From Bacillota bacterium (GTDB lineage Bacteria > Bacillota > Sulfobacillia > Sulfobacillales > Sulfobacillaceae), in NCBI GenBank assembly GCA_021821465.1, contig JAKACM010000015.1, positions 1 through 64,000 of the forward strand: a stretch of DNA of 64,000 nucleotides, read 5' to 3'. This document shows positions 37,796 to 46,945 of the stretch, piece after piece (positions within the stretch are counted from its first letter, which is position 1; each line of letters starts with the position of its first letter). A model generated the notes under the pieces. It was not told where the DNA came from and did not search any database. It was given only the letters and a program-made list of their open reading frames with translations. The position numbers and the translations under genes are program-made.

Positions 37796-38305
37796 ATGTC
37801 AGGAAACTTGGTGGATATTCACGAAGTTGCGCAATTTCTGGGCGTCACTCCGACGACGTTTCGCCGATGGGAGCGTTAGGGCGACTCGTGCCGGATGAAC
37901 ATACGTGCGGCGTAGATCGGCGGTATAATTAGGTCCGTTACCCAGGAACCGGATCGCGTAGCGAACCATGACCGCCAAACGGTGGCATATGCCCGGGTCT
38001 CCACTCATGATCAGAAGGACGATTTTGAGCGCCAAAAGCACGTGTTAGAGCTCTATTGTATATGGCTGAAGTTCGAGGTGGTCGCCGCGGACCTCGGGTC
38101 AAGGATGAACTACCACAAAAAGGGTCTCAAACGGCTCGTGAATGATATCCAGGCCGATCGGGCCGGTCGGCTGGTGATGACCCATAAAGACCGTCTTCTA
38201 CGTTTTGGGGCAGAGCTTGTCTTTGCCATCTGTGAAGCAAGCAACGTCGAAGTCCTGATTCTCAATCAGATTCCCATCCCGTATACGCAAATCTGCACAT
38301 TATAA
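37796..38305 (+). pseudogene. IS607-family serine recombinase (tnpA) remnant
   Basis: MSGNLVDIHEVAQFLGVTPT then TFRRWER is the MerR-like HTH of IS607 TnpA. After a TAG (37877-37879) a shifted frame gives GRLVPDEHTCGVDRRYN, and the original frame resumes with TVAYARVSTHDQKDDFERQK, DLGSRMNYHKKGLKRLVNDI and THKDRLLRFGAELVFAICEA, the serine-recombinase core with its catalytic Ser in ARVS. The C-terminal part is lost after about 38280. No tnpB partner is present. Decayed and immobile. Confidence 0.85.
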
Positions 38306-38381
38306 ATCCGCTTTCGACCTCAGGCTGCATCGGGAAGACTCCCTTTGCATAAAGTGTCCGGTTGTCCTTTGAGAAAATGGA

Positions 38382-39644
38382 TCAGGAATAGCCATTCAAT
38401 GGATATCTTTTGCCACCTCGTTGTGGGAGCCAACGTCTTGTACCGGGAGGGGGAAGCAATCGATCCGGTTCCAGACTATGAAGCGGAAACAAAATTTCTG
38501 GTTGAATCCACTCTACCAACCGATTTAAATCTTCCGGACTGGCATGACCGGTCGTGCCGATAGACCAAAAGGGTATATGGAGGAACTTCAACCAATCATG
38601 GAGCACGTCCCATCTAGGATCAAACGCACCTAAAGGCTCACCGTTGGCGTGTAAAAACACCGACCCCGGGCCCAGTGCCAGGTCCAACAGCCATGGCAGC
38701 GCATCCGGGTTCATCTGCAGAACAAATTGAGCGGGGTTGCGCTTGATCGTTGTCACGTCGACGTCCTCTTCAAATGCTCGAATATCCTTGAAACCCCAGT
38801 GACGAAAAAACTTCGACCACGTTTTGGGCCATACCATAATTCGCCCCGCTTCTCGCGCAATCTCAAGAAAGGCCTCGACGCGTTCAAGATTGCGAGGATA
38901 GAGACTGAGTAGCACCAATCCCGGCGTTTGTTGCAGAGCCTGAGCGAATAATGCGTCTACTTCCGATTCCGGCCTTTGTGCCTGAGCAAATCCAAAAGAT
39001 AGGGTCGTTCCTTCAATGACCAAAGCCCGGGATTTATTCACGGTCTTGGCAAAGGTTTGGCTCCATTGAGGGTGCCGACCATGAAGTCGGATATCCCCGG
39101 TAAAAGCCACCACGCCGTCTTCGGTCTCCACCGCATATCCCGACGCACCCACCACATCATGGTCCACCGGGAAACAACTGACTCGAAATGGTCCCCAACT
39201 CAGCGGTTTTCCTTCTTCCATTACCGTAAATATCGGGGGATAACCCTCCGGTACGTCGCCACCTTCGGCCAACGCTTGCATTAAGCGAGAGGTTTGGGGA
39301 CTGCAATAAATGGGAATAGCGGGATCGACGAAGCCTGTTAGTCCAATGTGGTCAATGTGCGCATGCGAAACAAAGAGCGCTGTACGGCCGTCCGATCCTC
39401 CCGGTAAAGGAAATCCGTGGAGGGCCTCGGGACGGTAAATATGGGGTAATAGGGGGGCTTGGCCTATACACAGTCGATCATGCAATGCAAATTCGGGTCT
39501 CGCTTGCACTCCCATCCGAAAGAGACCGCGACCCGGAGAAAAGTCCAGTCCAAAATCCAGCAAAACGCGCCACGATCCTTGTTCGATCAATATTTTACTG
39601 GACCCAATAATCCCAACCCCTCCCCAAAAACTGATCTCTGCCAT
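38382..39644 (-). CDS. Metallo-beta-lactamase-fold hydrolase (RNase J/CPSF-like)
   Basis: 420 residues. The dinuclear metal motif HAHIDH is at residues 94-99 (SHAHIDHIG). Further ligand blocks are PVDHDVVGASGY near 160, FTGDIRLHG near 177, and TTGHASPEDLN near 365-375, followed by PLHS near 393. The C-terminal SGHA..DL-type segment (here TGHASPEDL) is characteristic of the RNase J/beta-CASP side of the superfamily, with the substrate unknown. ATG at 39644 follows AAAGGAGTG. No partner gene; the HAD gene upstream is in the same direction 138 bases away. Confidence 0.88.
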   Translation of the reverse strand: MAEISFWGGVGIIGSSKILIEQGSWRVLLDFGLDFSPGRGLFRMGVQARPEFALHDRLCIGQAPLLPHIYRPEALHGFPLPGGSDGRTALFVSHAHIDHIGLTGFVDPAIPIYCSPQTSRLMQALAEGGDVPEGYPPIFTVMEEGKPLSWGPFRVSCFPVDHDVVGASGYAVETEDGVVAFTGDIRLHGRHPQWSQTFAKTVNKSRALVIEGTTLSFGFAQAQRPESEVDALFAQALQQTPGLVLLSLYPRNLERVEAFLEIAREAGRIMVWPKTWSKFFRHWGFKDIRAFEEDVDVTTIKRNPAQFVLQMNPDALPWLLDLALGPGSVFLHANGEPLGAFDPRWDVLHDWLKFLHIPFWSIGTTGHASPEDLNRLVEWIQPEILFPLHSLEPDRLLPPPGTRRWLPQRGGKRYPLNGYS

Positions 39645-39782
39645 GGCCGTGCACTCCTTTCACAAGACAACAGAATTATCGCAAGCTCTCCGTCCCCTAC
39701 ATTCATTTCCTCGTTGTGGCCTATTATTTATGATACCCAACCTTCTGTTCCTTACCTCAACGGCAAGGAACTGTCATGCTCT

Positions 39783-40472
39783 TTATATGTTTATATGAAT
39801 CGACGGCAGTGTTCCTTCAACGACCCACGCTTCCAAAGTCGGTAAAACCTCTTCAATGCTGCGAGCTTTAACAGAGCATGGACCCGGAAAATACCCATGG
39901 GGACTAATGTGCACTGTCAACCAGCCCTTTTCCACACAGGGAGCAATATCGTTAAGATAATTGTCGCCTATGGAAAAGACTTGATGGGGATCGAAATCTT
40001 CTCCCTTTAGCTTCGTCACAATATCCACCAAACCTTGAGGTTTGTGGGCGGCAGCATAAATATGATCAAAATACGGCGCCAATCCCAGTTTTTCCATTAA
40101 CGGGATGGTGGATTCCGGAGGGCTGTTGGACGCCGCTACAATCATAACCCGCTGTCTGGCCAGATGCAAAAGGTTTAACAACGGCGGCGGTACTTCGAGA
40201 TGGCATTCGGCAGTCATCATAAAATTGCGCGTCGCTAAAAAGGTGGCTTGCCAAATGGAACGATCTGGTATAATCGGGGCGGCCAACTTGACGACCGCTT
40301 CCCAGTTGTCACCGGCGACGACACCTTTTCCATTGAGATGCTCCTCGACCAAATGCAGGTAGTGCGTGCGCGTTTTTTCGTCCATATGCTCGCTGATGGT
40401 TCGGGCATAAAACCAAAAGGGATCATCGCCGCGGTAAAGCGTACCATCGAAATCGAATAATAGTAAACGCAT
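39783..40472 (-). CDS. HAD-superfamily phosphatase
   Basis: 229 residues from ATG 40472 (GAGGAAAGG upstream). Motif I is DFDGTLYRG at residues 6-14 with the nucleophilic Asp; motif II is VAASNSPPES near 115; motif III is the Lys in AHKPQGLVD; motif IV is SIGDNYLNDIAP near 170. The cap is helical (residues 20-90), so it is a subfamily I enzyme. It probably dephosphorylates a small metabolite; the substrate is not predictable. Runs in the same direction as the metallo-hydrolase. Confidence 0.88.
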   Translation of the reverse strand: MRLLLFDFDGTLYRGDDPFWFYARTISEHMDEKTRTHYLHLVEEHLNGKGVVAGDNWEAVVKLAAPIIPDRSIWQATFLATRNFMMTAECHLEVPPPLLNLLHLARQRVMIVAASNSPPESTIPLMEKLGLAPYFDHIYAAAHKPQGLVDIVTKLKGEDFDPHQVFSIGDNYLNDIAPCVEKGWLTVHISPHGYFPGPCSVKARSIEEVLPTLEAWVVEGTLPSIHINI

Positions 40473-41130
40473 TGCCTTTCCTCTCCTTCTGAGGCCTATA
40501 CTATCGGCCAACATCATTTCCTCTCAGGTTCCTGAATCGAATCTCAACTTATTCACATATGAACATCGTGGATGATTAATGGTTCATTCATGACAACGTA
40601 ATCGCAGATTCAACGGGACATGAAATCCGTTTTGCAATTAATTGTAAATCACAAGAGGTTCGTCGGTAATAAAAAAATCGAATACTTCTTTAATAAAGGT
40701 TGTCAATTCTTGTCAGTGTTGTCGTACTGCTAAGAGGAGAAGCACAAGAATTTAAACACGCAATTACTTTCCGGCAACAATTCTCGCAGTTAATACATAA
40801 TTCGGTCAATATCCGCTCTTAAATCTTTTCTCAATGGTTAAAAGCGCCCCTTCCGATGGGTTATGCCGCGGGCCTGTAAGGGCGTAGAGTGAGTCGACAG
40901 TGGCCTGTTGCGTTCCTTGCAGGAATTATACTACAAGGTCAAAATTATTATTACACAGGAAATTGTTCAGTAGATTGTTATCTTAAAAATGTATAATAAT
41001 ATTTAACATACCGAATAACAGAAGTTTGTCGAGAGTTGCGGAATTGGTGTCTCGAATAGCGGCCAGGCGGCGCAGAGCAGCCGATAATGGGTGTGCGACG
41101 CTTTCTAACTCCACAGGGAGGAGAAGCACC
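40473..41130. other. Intergenic region upstream of the second sugar ABC operon
   Basis: About 660 bases, AT-rich between 40500 and 41010. It carries the promoter of the HAD gene (minus) and of the ABC operon (plus). No gene, strong hairpin or clear operator was found. An open frame leads into the permease from 41026 but lacks a ribosome binding site. Confidence 0.5.
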
Positions 41131-42012
41131 ATGGACTCAGCGGAGCGTAGGCGTCCTCAGGCCTATTTCTATTTGGCCCCGGCCGGTCTCGTATTTTTAG
41201 TATTTACGCTGATTCCCGCGTTCTATGTTCTCTATATCAGCCTATTCAACTGGAATTTCCTCAACAGCTCTCAATCAATTTTTGTGGGATTACAGAATTA
41301 TCGCAATCTACTGATGTCATCGGCATTTTGGCATAGTTTGATGATTTCATTGTACTTTGTGGTGGGAACGGTCCCGATCGGTCTCTTTCTTGCCTTGGGC
41401 ATTGCCTTGGTCTTAATGAAACAGTTTATTGGCCGGGGATTTGTACGGCTGGCCGTATTCTCACCGTACGTAACTCCGGTGGTTGCCACTTCGATTGTCT
41501 GGATTTGGATTTTCAATCCCCAGTTTGGGTTGCTTAATGGCCTATTGCACATGGTGCATCTTCCCGAGGTGGGATGGCTTCAATCGCAACGATGGGCTAT
41601 GCCCGGGGTAATTCTTTATACTTTGTGGCACAGCTTAGGATTTGATGTCATCATTTTTATGGCCGGATTGTCTACCATTTCGGCAGACCTCCGGGAAGCC
41701 GCACGTATTGACGGGGCCAACAGATGGCAAGAATTCTGGTCCGTGACTTGGCCCCTTTTGACTCCGACAACTCTGTTTGTTCTCATCATCACGACCATCG
41801 GTTCTCTGCAAGCTTTCACTCAATTTTTCACGATGACGTCCGGAGGTCCCTTGTCCGCCACGACCACGACCAGTTATTGGCTCTATGAATTGGCGTTTCT
41901 GTTTTACCGTACCGGTCCCGCGGCTGCACTGGCTGTCTTGTTGTTCGTAATCATCGCCACTCTTACGGCCTTGCAAATGTGGCTTTCTAAAAAGCGCGCT
42001 TATTATCAATAG
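41131..42012 (+). CDS. ABC sugar importer permease (MalF/UgpA type)
   Basis: 293 residues from ATG 41131, with AGGGAGGAG seven bases upstream. Six transmembrane segments beginning YFYLAPAGLVFLVFTLIPAF; the EAA loop is LREAARIDGANRWQEFWSVT near residue 188. First gene of a three-gene importer operon that also lacks an ATPase gene. Here the permease precedes the binding-protein gene, unlike the LacI-linked cluster, so the two importers are not simple duplicates. Confidence 0.92.
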   Translation: MDSAERRRPQAYFYLAPAGLVFLVFTLIPAFYVLYISLFNWNFLNSSQSIFVGLQNYRNLLMSSAFWHSLMISLYFVVGTVPIGLFLALGIALVLMKQFIGRGFVRLAVFSPYVTPVVATSIVWIWIFNPQFGLLNGLLHMVHLPEVGWLQSQRWAMPGVILYTLWHSLGFDVIIFMAGLSTISADLREAARIDGANRWQEFWSVTWPLLTPTTLFVLIITTIGSLQAFTQFFTMTSGGPLSATTTTSYWLYELAFLFYRTGPAAALAVLLFVIIATLTALQMWLSKKRAYYQ

Positions 42013-42046
42013 GCCAGGAGGATTCCCCAGGGATTCTCATTCGGTT

Positions 42047-43387
42047 ATGAAAAAGAAAGGCAGGGTGTTACAGATGCTCGGCAAAAAAATCACCGCATTC
42101 GTTATGGCGTCAACCGTCGCCGGTGTGATGACGGCCGGATGCGGATCTGTCTCCACTTCCTCGCATCCGCCGGCGGCTCATTCTGGGCCCGTCACCATCA
42201 CATTTATGGAGGCCATGTCTTCCGGCACGTTAAAGACGGCCATGCAGTCTCTGGTTTCCCAATTTGAAAAAACTCATAAAAACATTACCGTGGACCTCGA
42301 AGTGGAACCCAGTTACGGCGTGCTAAAAACCAAGATCGAAGCCTCGGTGACAGCCAACCAGGCTCCAACTATTGCTCAGGCCTACGAGGATTGGGCAGCG
42401 GGATATGCCAATTCCGGTGCCATCGTGCCTTTAAGCGCCTATGTCAACGGATCCAATGGCATTACCGCCTCAGAGAAGTCACAAATTTGGCCGGGGGTGT
42501 GGACCGATCAGTTTCTGCCCGATGGGAAAATGTGGATGTGGCCGTTTAATAAAAGTGATTTTGTCATGTTCTACAATCAGACTTGGCTCAATCGAGAACA
42601 TCTGCCAATACCTGTCACCTGGTCCCAGTTTGCGAGTGATGCCCAGGCTGTCACATCATCTTCCGCCAACACTTGGGGGGTGAGCATTGACCCCGGTTCG
42701 TCGTCGGGAGCGGCTAACGGCACCTACTTTTTCGTCGCCTTGATTCGGGCCTACGGAGGTCATTTAATGAAAAATGGCAAACCTACATTCAATACCCCAC
42801 AGTCCCGAGCGGCACTAAGTTATGTCGTGCATATGTATCAAAACGGTTCCATGAAATTCGGCACCAACTATCCCGGACAAACAGCCTTGGGAGCAGGCCA
42901 CGGACTCTTTGACCTCTCGACCATTGCCAGCTACTACTACAATCAACAGGCTATTGGGGGGAAATTTGCTATGGGAGTTGCCGCCTTTCCCAAAGGTCCG
43001 GTCGGTGAAGGAAACGTGATGCAAGGGACAAACATTGTCATGTTTTCCTCTGCTTCCACCCGTCAGAAAAATGCAGCGTGGACCTTTATGAAATGGCTCA
43101 GCGAACCGGCAGAGACGGCCTATTGGGCGACTCACACCGGATATTTGCCCGTCACCCGAGCGGCTTTGCCCTTGATGAAGACTTACTACAGCACGCATCC
43201 TTATCAGAAAATTGCGGCTGATGCCTTAGTTTACGCCAGGTCTACCCCACCGGTGGCCGGAATGGAACAGGCCGTAGGCGCCTTGTCGAATGCCATCCAG
43301 GCGGCAACCATTGCGCATCAGTCCGTGTCTCACGCTTTGGCCACGGCCGAGTCGCAAGCCATCCAAGATTTGTCATCCGCTAAATAG
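42047..43387 (+). CDS. ABC sugar importer solute-binding lipoprotein
   Basis: 446 residues if begun at ATG 42047; ATG 42074, nine codons later, is an alternative, and neither has a perfect ribosome binding site. Lipobox TAGC with the cysteine at residue 32. Family 1 binding protein: VTITFMEAMSSGTLKTAMQS, LVSQFEKTHKNITVDLEVEP, then FNKSDFVMFYNQTWLNREHL and MGVAAFPKGPVGEGNVMQGT. The opening recalls glycerol-3-phosphate or oligosaccharide binders (UgpB-like). It sits between its two permeases. Confidence 0.92.
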   Translation: MKKKGRVLQMLGKKITAFVMASTVAGVMTAGCGSVSTSSHPPAAHSGPVTITFMEAMSSGTLKTAMQSLVSQFEKTHKNITVDLEVEPSYGVLKTKIEASVTANQAPTIAQAYEDWAAGYANSGAIVPLSAYVNGSNGITASEKSQIWPGVWTDQFLPDGKMWMWPFNKSDFVMFYNQTWLNREHLPIPVTWSQFASDAQAVTSSSANTWGVSIDPGSSSGAANGTYFFVALIRAYGGHLMKNGKPTFNTPQSRAALSYVVHMYQNGSMKFGTNYPGQTALGAGHGLFDLSTIASYYYNQQAIGGKFAMGVAAFPKGPVGEGNVMQGTNIVMFSSASTRQKNAAWTFMKWLSEPAETAYWATHTGYLPVTRAALPLMKTYYSTHPYQKIAADALVYARSTPPVAGMEQAVGALSNAIQAATIAHQSVSHALATAESQAIQDLSSAK

Positions 43388-43416
43388 GAATGTCACTTGC
43401 CCCAGGGGAGGCGATC

Positions 43417-44316
43417 ATGTTGTTGAAACATAAACCCTTAACCGAGCACCAGTCCGACGACTTTCCGGTGTTGGCACCGGCGCCTCGGCGTAGGCTGTGG
43501 CATCGCCTTCCCTGGTGGCAATGGCTCGTGGGAATGTTTTTGGTCGTCATCTTTCTTTTCCCGTTCTATTGGGTTATTGTCACCTCCCTAAATGGGACCG
43601 ATCAGGTCTTGCAGTTTCCGCCGGTTTTTCTGCCTCATGGTCAATGGCAAAATTATACTCGTGCCTGGTCGGAGGCCCCATGGTTGCGCTATTTTCTTAA
43701 CACACTGTTCATCGCCTCCGTCACGACGTTGTTGGTTCTCATCACATCGCTTTTAGCGGGATTTGCGTTTGGAACCATGCGTTTTTGGGGGAAATCCGCG
43801 ATTTTCGCCGGCTTTATCGCCATGATGATGATTCCGCAGACGGTGCTTTTGATCCCTGATTACATTGTGTTGCGTGACCTGCATTGGTTGAATACCTATT
43901 GGGCTCAGATTGTTCCCTGGGGGGCATCAGTATTCGGTATCTTTTTGTTGCGTCAGTATTTTTTGACCTTTCCTCGAGAATTGATTGAAGCCGCACGGCT
44001 CGACGGAGCATCCGAAATCCGTTTTATTTTGAAAATAGCGATTCCTATGGCCAAACCTGCTCTCATTACCATCGCACTCTATGTGTTTTTAGGGTCGTGG
44101 AACAGTTTCCTTTGGCCATACATTATGACCCAAAGCCCCAGTGTTCAACCGATTGAGGTCGGTCTGGCCACATTTCTCGGAACCAATGGAACCGATTGGA
44201 CGGGGCTTAGTGCGGCTGTCGTCTTTACGACTCTTCCGGTAATGATTTTGTTTTTGGTAGCTCAACGCCAGTTTTTGGCGGGAGCTTACGCCACGAACGG
44301 CGGAGTCAAGGGCTAA
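43417..44316 (+). CDS. ABC sugar importer permease (MalG/UgpE type)
   Basis: 299 residues from ATG 43417, preceded by AGGGGAGG at five bases; the ATG at 43390 in the same frame has no such site. Six transmembrane segments with the EAA loop ELIEAARLDGASEIRFILKI near residue 190. It follows the binding-protein stop by 29 bases. The ATPase is missing, so a shared one is expected elsewhere. Confidence 0.92.
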   Translation: MLLKHKPLTEHQSDDFPVLAPAPRRRLWHRLPWWQWLVGMFLVVIFLFPFYWVIVTSLNGTDQVLQFPPVFLPHGQWQNYTRAWSEAPWLRYFLNTLFIASVTTLLVLITSLLAGFAFGTMRFWGKSAIFAGFIAMMMIPQTVLLIPDYIVLRDLHWLNTYWAQIVPWGASVFGIFLLRQYFLTFPRELIEAARLDGASEIRFILKIAIPMAKPALITIALYVFLGSWNSFLWPYIMTQSPSVQPIEVGLATFLGTNGTDWTGLSAAVVFTTLPVMILFLVAQRQFLAGAYATNGGVKG

Positions 44317-44613
44317 CGAAGCCCAGGGTTTACAGGGGATGGGGATCAACGCCCGGCCTTGGAAAGAAGTTAAGAGAACTTGCGATATCGCAAGGGAAAT
44401 TGGGGTGGCTTCGATGGTGTTTTTTTCACCTCCGACGAGAGAATTCTTGCCTGCATCCCTTGCTTTAAATGCCATGACGAACATCTGTGCAGAGTTTGCG
44501 TTGAAAGAATGAGAGAAGTTCACAAAGAATCCTCGCACATGTCGTATAAACGAGTAAAGATGAAGAGCATGACAGCATGGGAAATGAAATGGCATTAAGA
44601 GGGAGGCTGGATC

Positions 44614-46038
44614 ATGGAAGCTCAATTATATTATGGTGGACGTGGGCATCCGGGTATTCACGCGCGAATATTTGCCGTCGATAATCCCGCCACCAATGAG
44701 GTGATCGGGAATGCAGTTTTGGCCGATCCGGACGATGTATCCTTAGCCGTTGATGCCGCTTCTCAAGCTTTTCCGCAGTGGTCTCGATCATCCTTTCGCG
44801 ACCGCTCTCATGTTTTGCTGGCTATTTACCAAGCCATTACGGACCATCGAGAGGAATTGGCCCGGCTTTTAACTCAAGAGGAGGGAAAGTCTCTTGCCGA
44901 ATCCGACGCCGAAATAAGGTACGGCGCCCGATTTTTTGAATATTACGCGGCCCAAGTGTTTCAGTCTTACGGCCACATGATATTCCCTCCGATGAATTCT
45001 CATACCGGGTGGACGGCAAAGGTGCCTGTCGGTGTTGCGGTCCTCATTACCCCTTGGAACTATCCTTTTGCCATGATCTGTCGAAAAATGGCCCCGGCAC
45101 TGGCTGCGGGATGTACTGTGGTGGTTAAACCGGCCGAGCAAACGCCCTTGATTGCCTGGCGATTCTTTTCGTTGTTGCACACTTTGGCTCTGCAACCGGG
45201 AGTGATCAACCTCGTGACGGGTGATCCCGAGGTGGTGGGTCCGGCTCTGATTCAGGATAAAAGGGTGCGCAAGATATCTTTTACCGGGTCGACTGCTGTA
45301 GGACGTCGAATCTTAAGCAATGCGGCAAAAAATATTACGTCAGTCTCGCTGGAATTGGGTGGGAACGCTCCTTTTATCGTATTTGATGACGCGAATATCG
45401 ATGACGCCATCGCGGGGATTATGGCTTGCAAATTTCGCAACGCGGGTCAAATTTGTGTGGCCGCCAACCGTATCTATGTTCAACGGTCGATAGCACCCAA
45501 AGTGATTCGGCAATTGGTAAAAGCAGCCACGGGTCTTGTGGTCGGAAATGGGATGGCACCGAATACTCAGATAGGCCCCTTAATCAATCAAGACGCCATT
45601 GATAAAGTCATTACGCATCTTCATGATGCAGAAGACAAGGGTGCACAAGTCGAGATTGGAGGGCTCAGACGACCGGGACCGGGATATTTCTTTGAGCCGA
45701 CTATCGTCACCGGAGTTAACGAGGGCATGCTTCTGGTTCGTGAAGAAACCTTTGGTCCCGTAGCCCCACTCTCGGTGTTTGACACAGAAGAAGACGCCTT
45801 TCAAACGGCCAACAATACACCTTACGGTCTCAGTGCTTATGTCTACACGACAAATCTGGGACGGGCCATGCGGGCCTCGCAATTGCTGGAATTCGGTTTG
45901 ATCGGCATTAACGACCCGATTCCGTCCCGTGTCGAAGCCCCCATCGGCGGCTGGAAGGAAAGCGGATTGGGAAGGGAAGGGGGGGATCAAGGCATTGAGG
46001 AATTCTTGGAAACCAAATATGTTTCCATGCGATTTTAA
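44614..46038 (+). CDS. NAD(P)-dependent aldehyde dehydrogenase (succinate-semialdehyde dehydrogenase-like)
   Basis: 474 residues, normal length. Catalytic Cys281 in RNAGQICVAANR, general base Glu247 in SLELGGNAPF, oxyanion Asn149 in TPWNYPF, and the cofactor loop FTGSTAVGR at 223-231. The combination of RNAGQ and PFGG-like C-terminal sequence (GGWKESGLGREGG) is closest to succinate-semialdehyde dehydrogenase (GabD). The ATG follows GAGGGAGG. It begins 297 bases after the ABC operon, so it may or may not be co-transcribed; the gap holds no recognisable gene. Confidence 0.9.
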   Translation: MEAQLYYGGRGHPGIHARIFAVDNPATNEVIGNAVLADPDDVSLAVDAASQAFPQWSRSSFRDRSHVLLAIYQAITDHREELARLLTQEEGKSLAESDAEIRYGARFFEYYAAQVFQSYGHMIFPPMNSHTGWTAKVPVGVAVLITPWNYPFAMICRKMAPALAAGCTVVVKPAEQTPLIAWRFFSLLHTLALQPGVINLVTGDPEVVGPALIQDKRVRKISFTGSTAVGRRILSNAAKNITSVSLELGGNAPFIVFDDANIDDAIAGIMACKFRNAGQICVAANRIYVQRSIAPKVIRQLVKAATGLVVGNGMAPNTQIGPLINQDAIDKVITHLHDAEDKGAQVEIGGLRRPGPGYFFEPTIVTGVNEGMLLVREETFGPVAPLSVFDTEEDAFQTANNTPYGLSAYVYTTNLGRAMRASQLLEFGLIGINDPIPSRVEAPIGGWKESGLGREGGDQGIEEFLETKYVSMRF

Positions 46039-46279
46039 GTGGATGGCAGATTCCAGATTTAACGATGGTTTGATGGTAATAGACCGGGAAATGCTTCAAT
46101 TGTTCCGGTTCTCAATGCGAGCAAAAGAACTCTTGGCTGATCCTTGTGATTGTAGGAATGGGTTTGATAAGATAATATTTCTCAATAGGGAGGAGAGCGC
46201 CTCGAAGGTGAGAAGATGATGCCCAAACCAAGAACCGCACAAAGTGAGTGAACAGAGCTGAGAAGCGAGCAAAATCCTT

Positions 46280-46945
46280 ATGGCGTCGGACAGCTTACTT
46301 TGGATACCTTCGTCGGAACTGACGGCCCGACTTCAGGCGCAAATACCGCATATGAGGATTAACACGTTATTCATGGACATTGGCGGTGTTATCACCGAAC
46401 CGAATCCCGAATTTTGGAATTGTCTTCAGCAGAGGTGGGGGGCTCCCAACAATGTCGAAGAACTCTTTTACGGGCAAGACAGCCCTTGGGTAGCTTGTCG
46501 CGTCGGACAAATCACTTACCGGGAGCATACTGCGCAAATGGCTGCGCAATTGGGCATGACCTCGGAACAACTTATGCACGTGCGTCATGACGGTGAATGG
46601 CGGCTTAATCGGCCTATGGTATCATGGATTCACAAGCACCGGGATAAAAACTTAAAAGTCATTGCCGTCAGCAACGCGGATGACCAGTTGGAAGATCGAT
46701 TGACAGAGTTTGGCGTCATTGATCTGTTCGATTATGTCATCAATTCGGCCAGAGTCGGATTAGCGAAACCCGACCCACGAATTTACCGGCTTGCATTGAC
46801 AAAGGCCGACACATCTCCCGAACAATGCCTGTTCGTGGACGACAAAGCACGCAATATAGAACCGGCGGCGGCATTGGGAATGAAAACATGGGTATATAGC
46901 GGATTTGACACATTCACTGAAGCAGTGAGGGGCTTAATGGACTGA
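46280..46945 (+). CDS. HAD-superfamily hydrolase (FDxGGV type)
   Basis: 221 residues. Motif I is FMDIGGVITEPNPEFW near residues 31-46; the second Asp is replaced by Gly, as in the FDxGGVL subgroup of HAD enzymes. Motif II is VIAVSNADDQ near 130, motif III GLAKPDPRIYRLAL near 158, motif IV LFVDDKARNIEPAAALG near 178. The start is uncertain: ATG 46280 has a weak GAAGCGAG upstream, and ATG 46352 gives the usual family N-terminus (MRINTLFMDIGG) but has no site. Substrate unknown. Confidence 0.85.
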   Translation: MASDSLLWIPSSELTARLQAQIPHMRINTLFMDIGGVITEPNPEFWNCLQQRWGAPNNVEELFYGQDSPWVACRVGQITYREHTAQMAAQLGMTSEQLMHVRHDGEWRLNRPMVSWIHKHRDKNLKVIAVSNADDQLEDRLTEFGVIDLFDYVINSARVGLAKPDPRIYRLALTKADTSPEQCLFVDDKARNIEPAAALGMKTWVYSGFDTFTEAVRGLMD

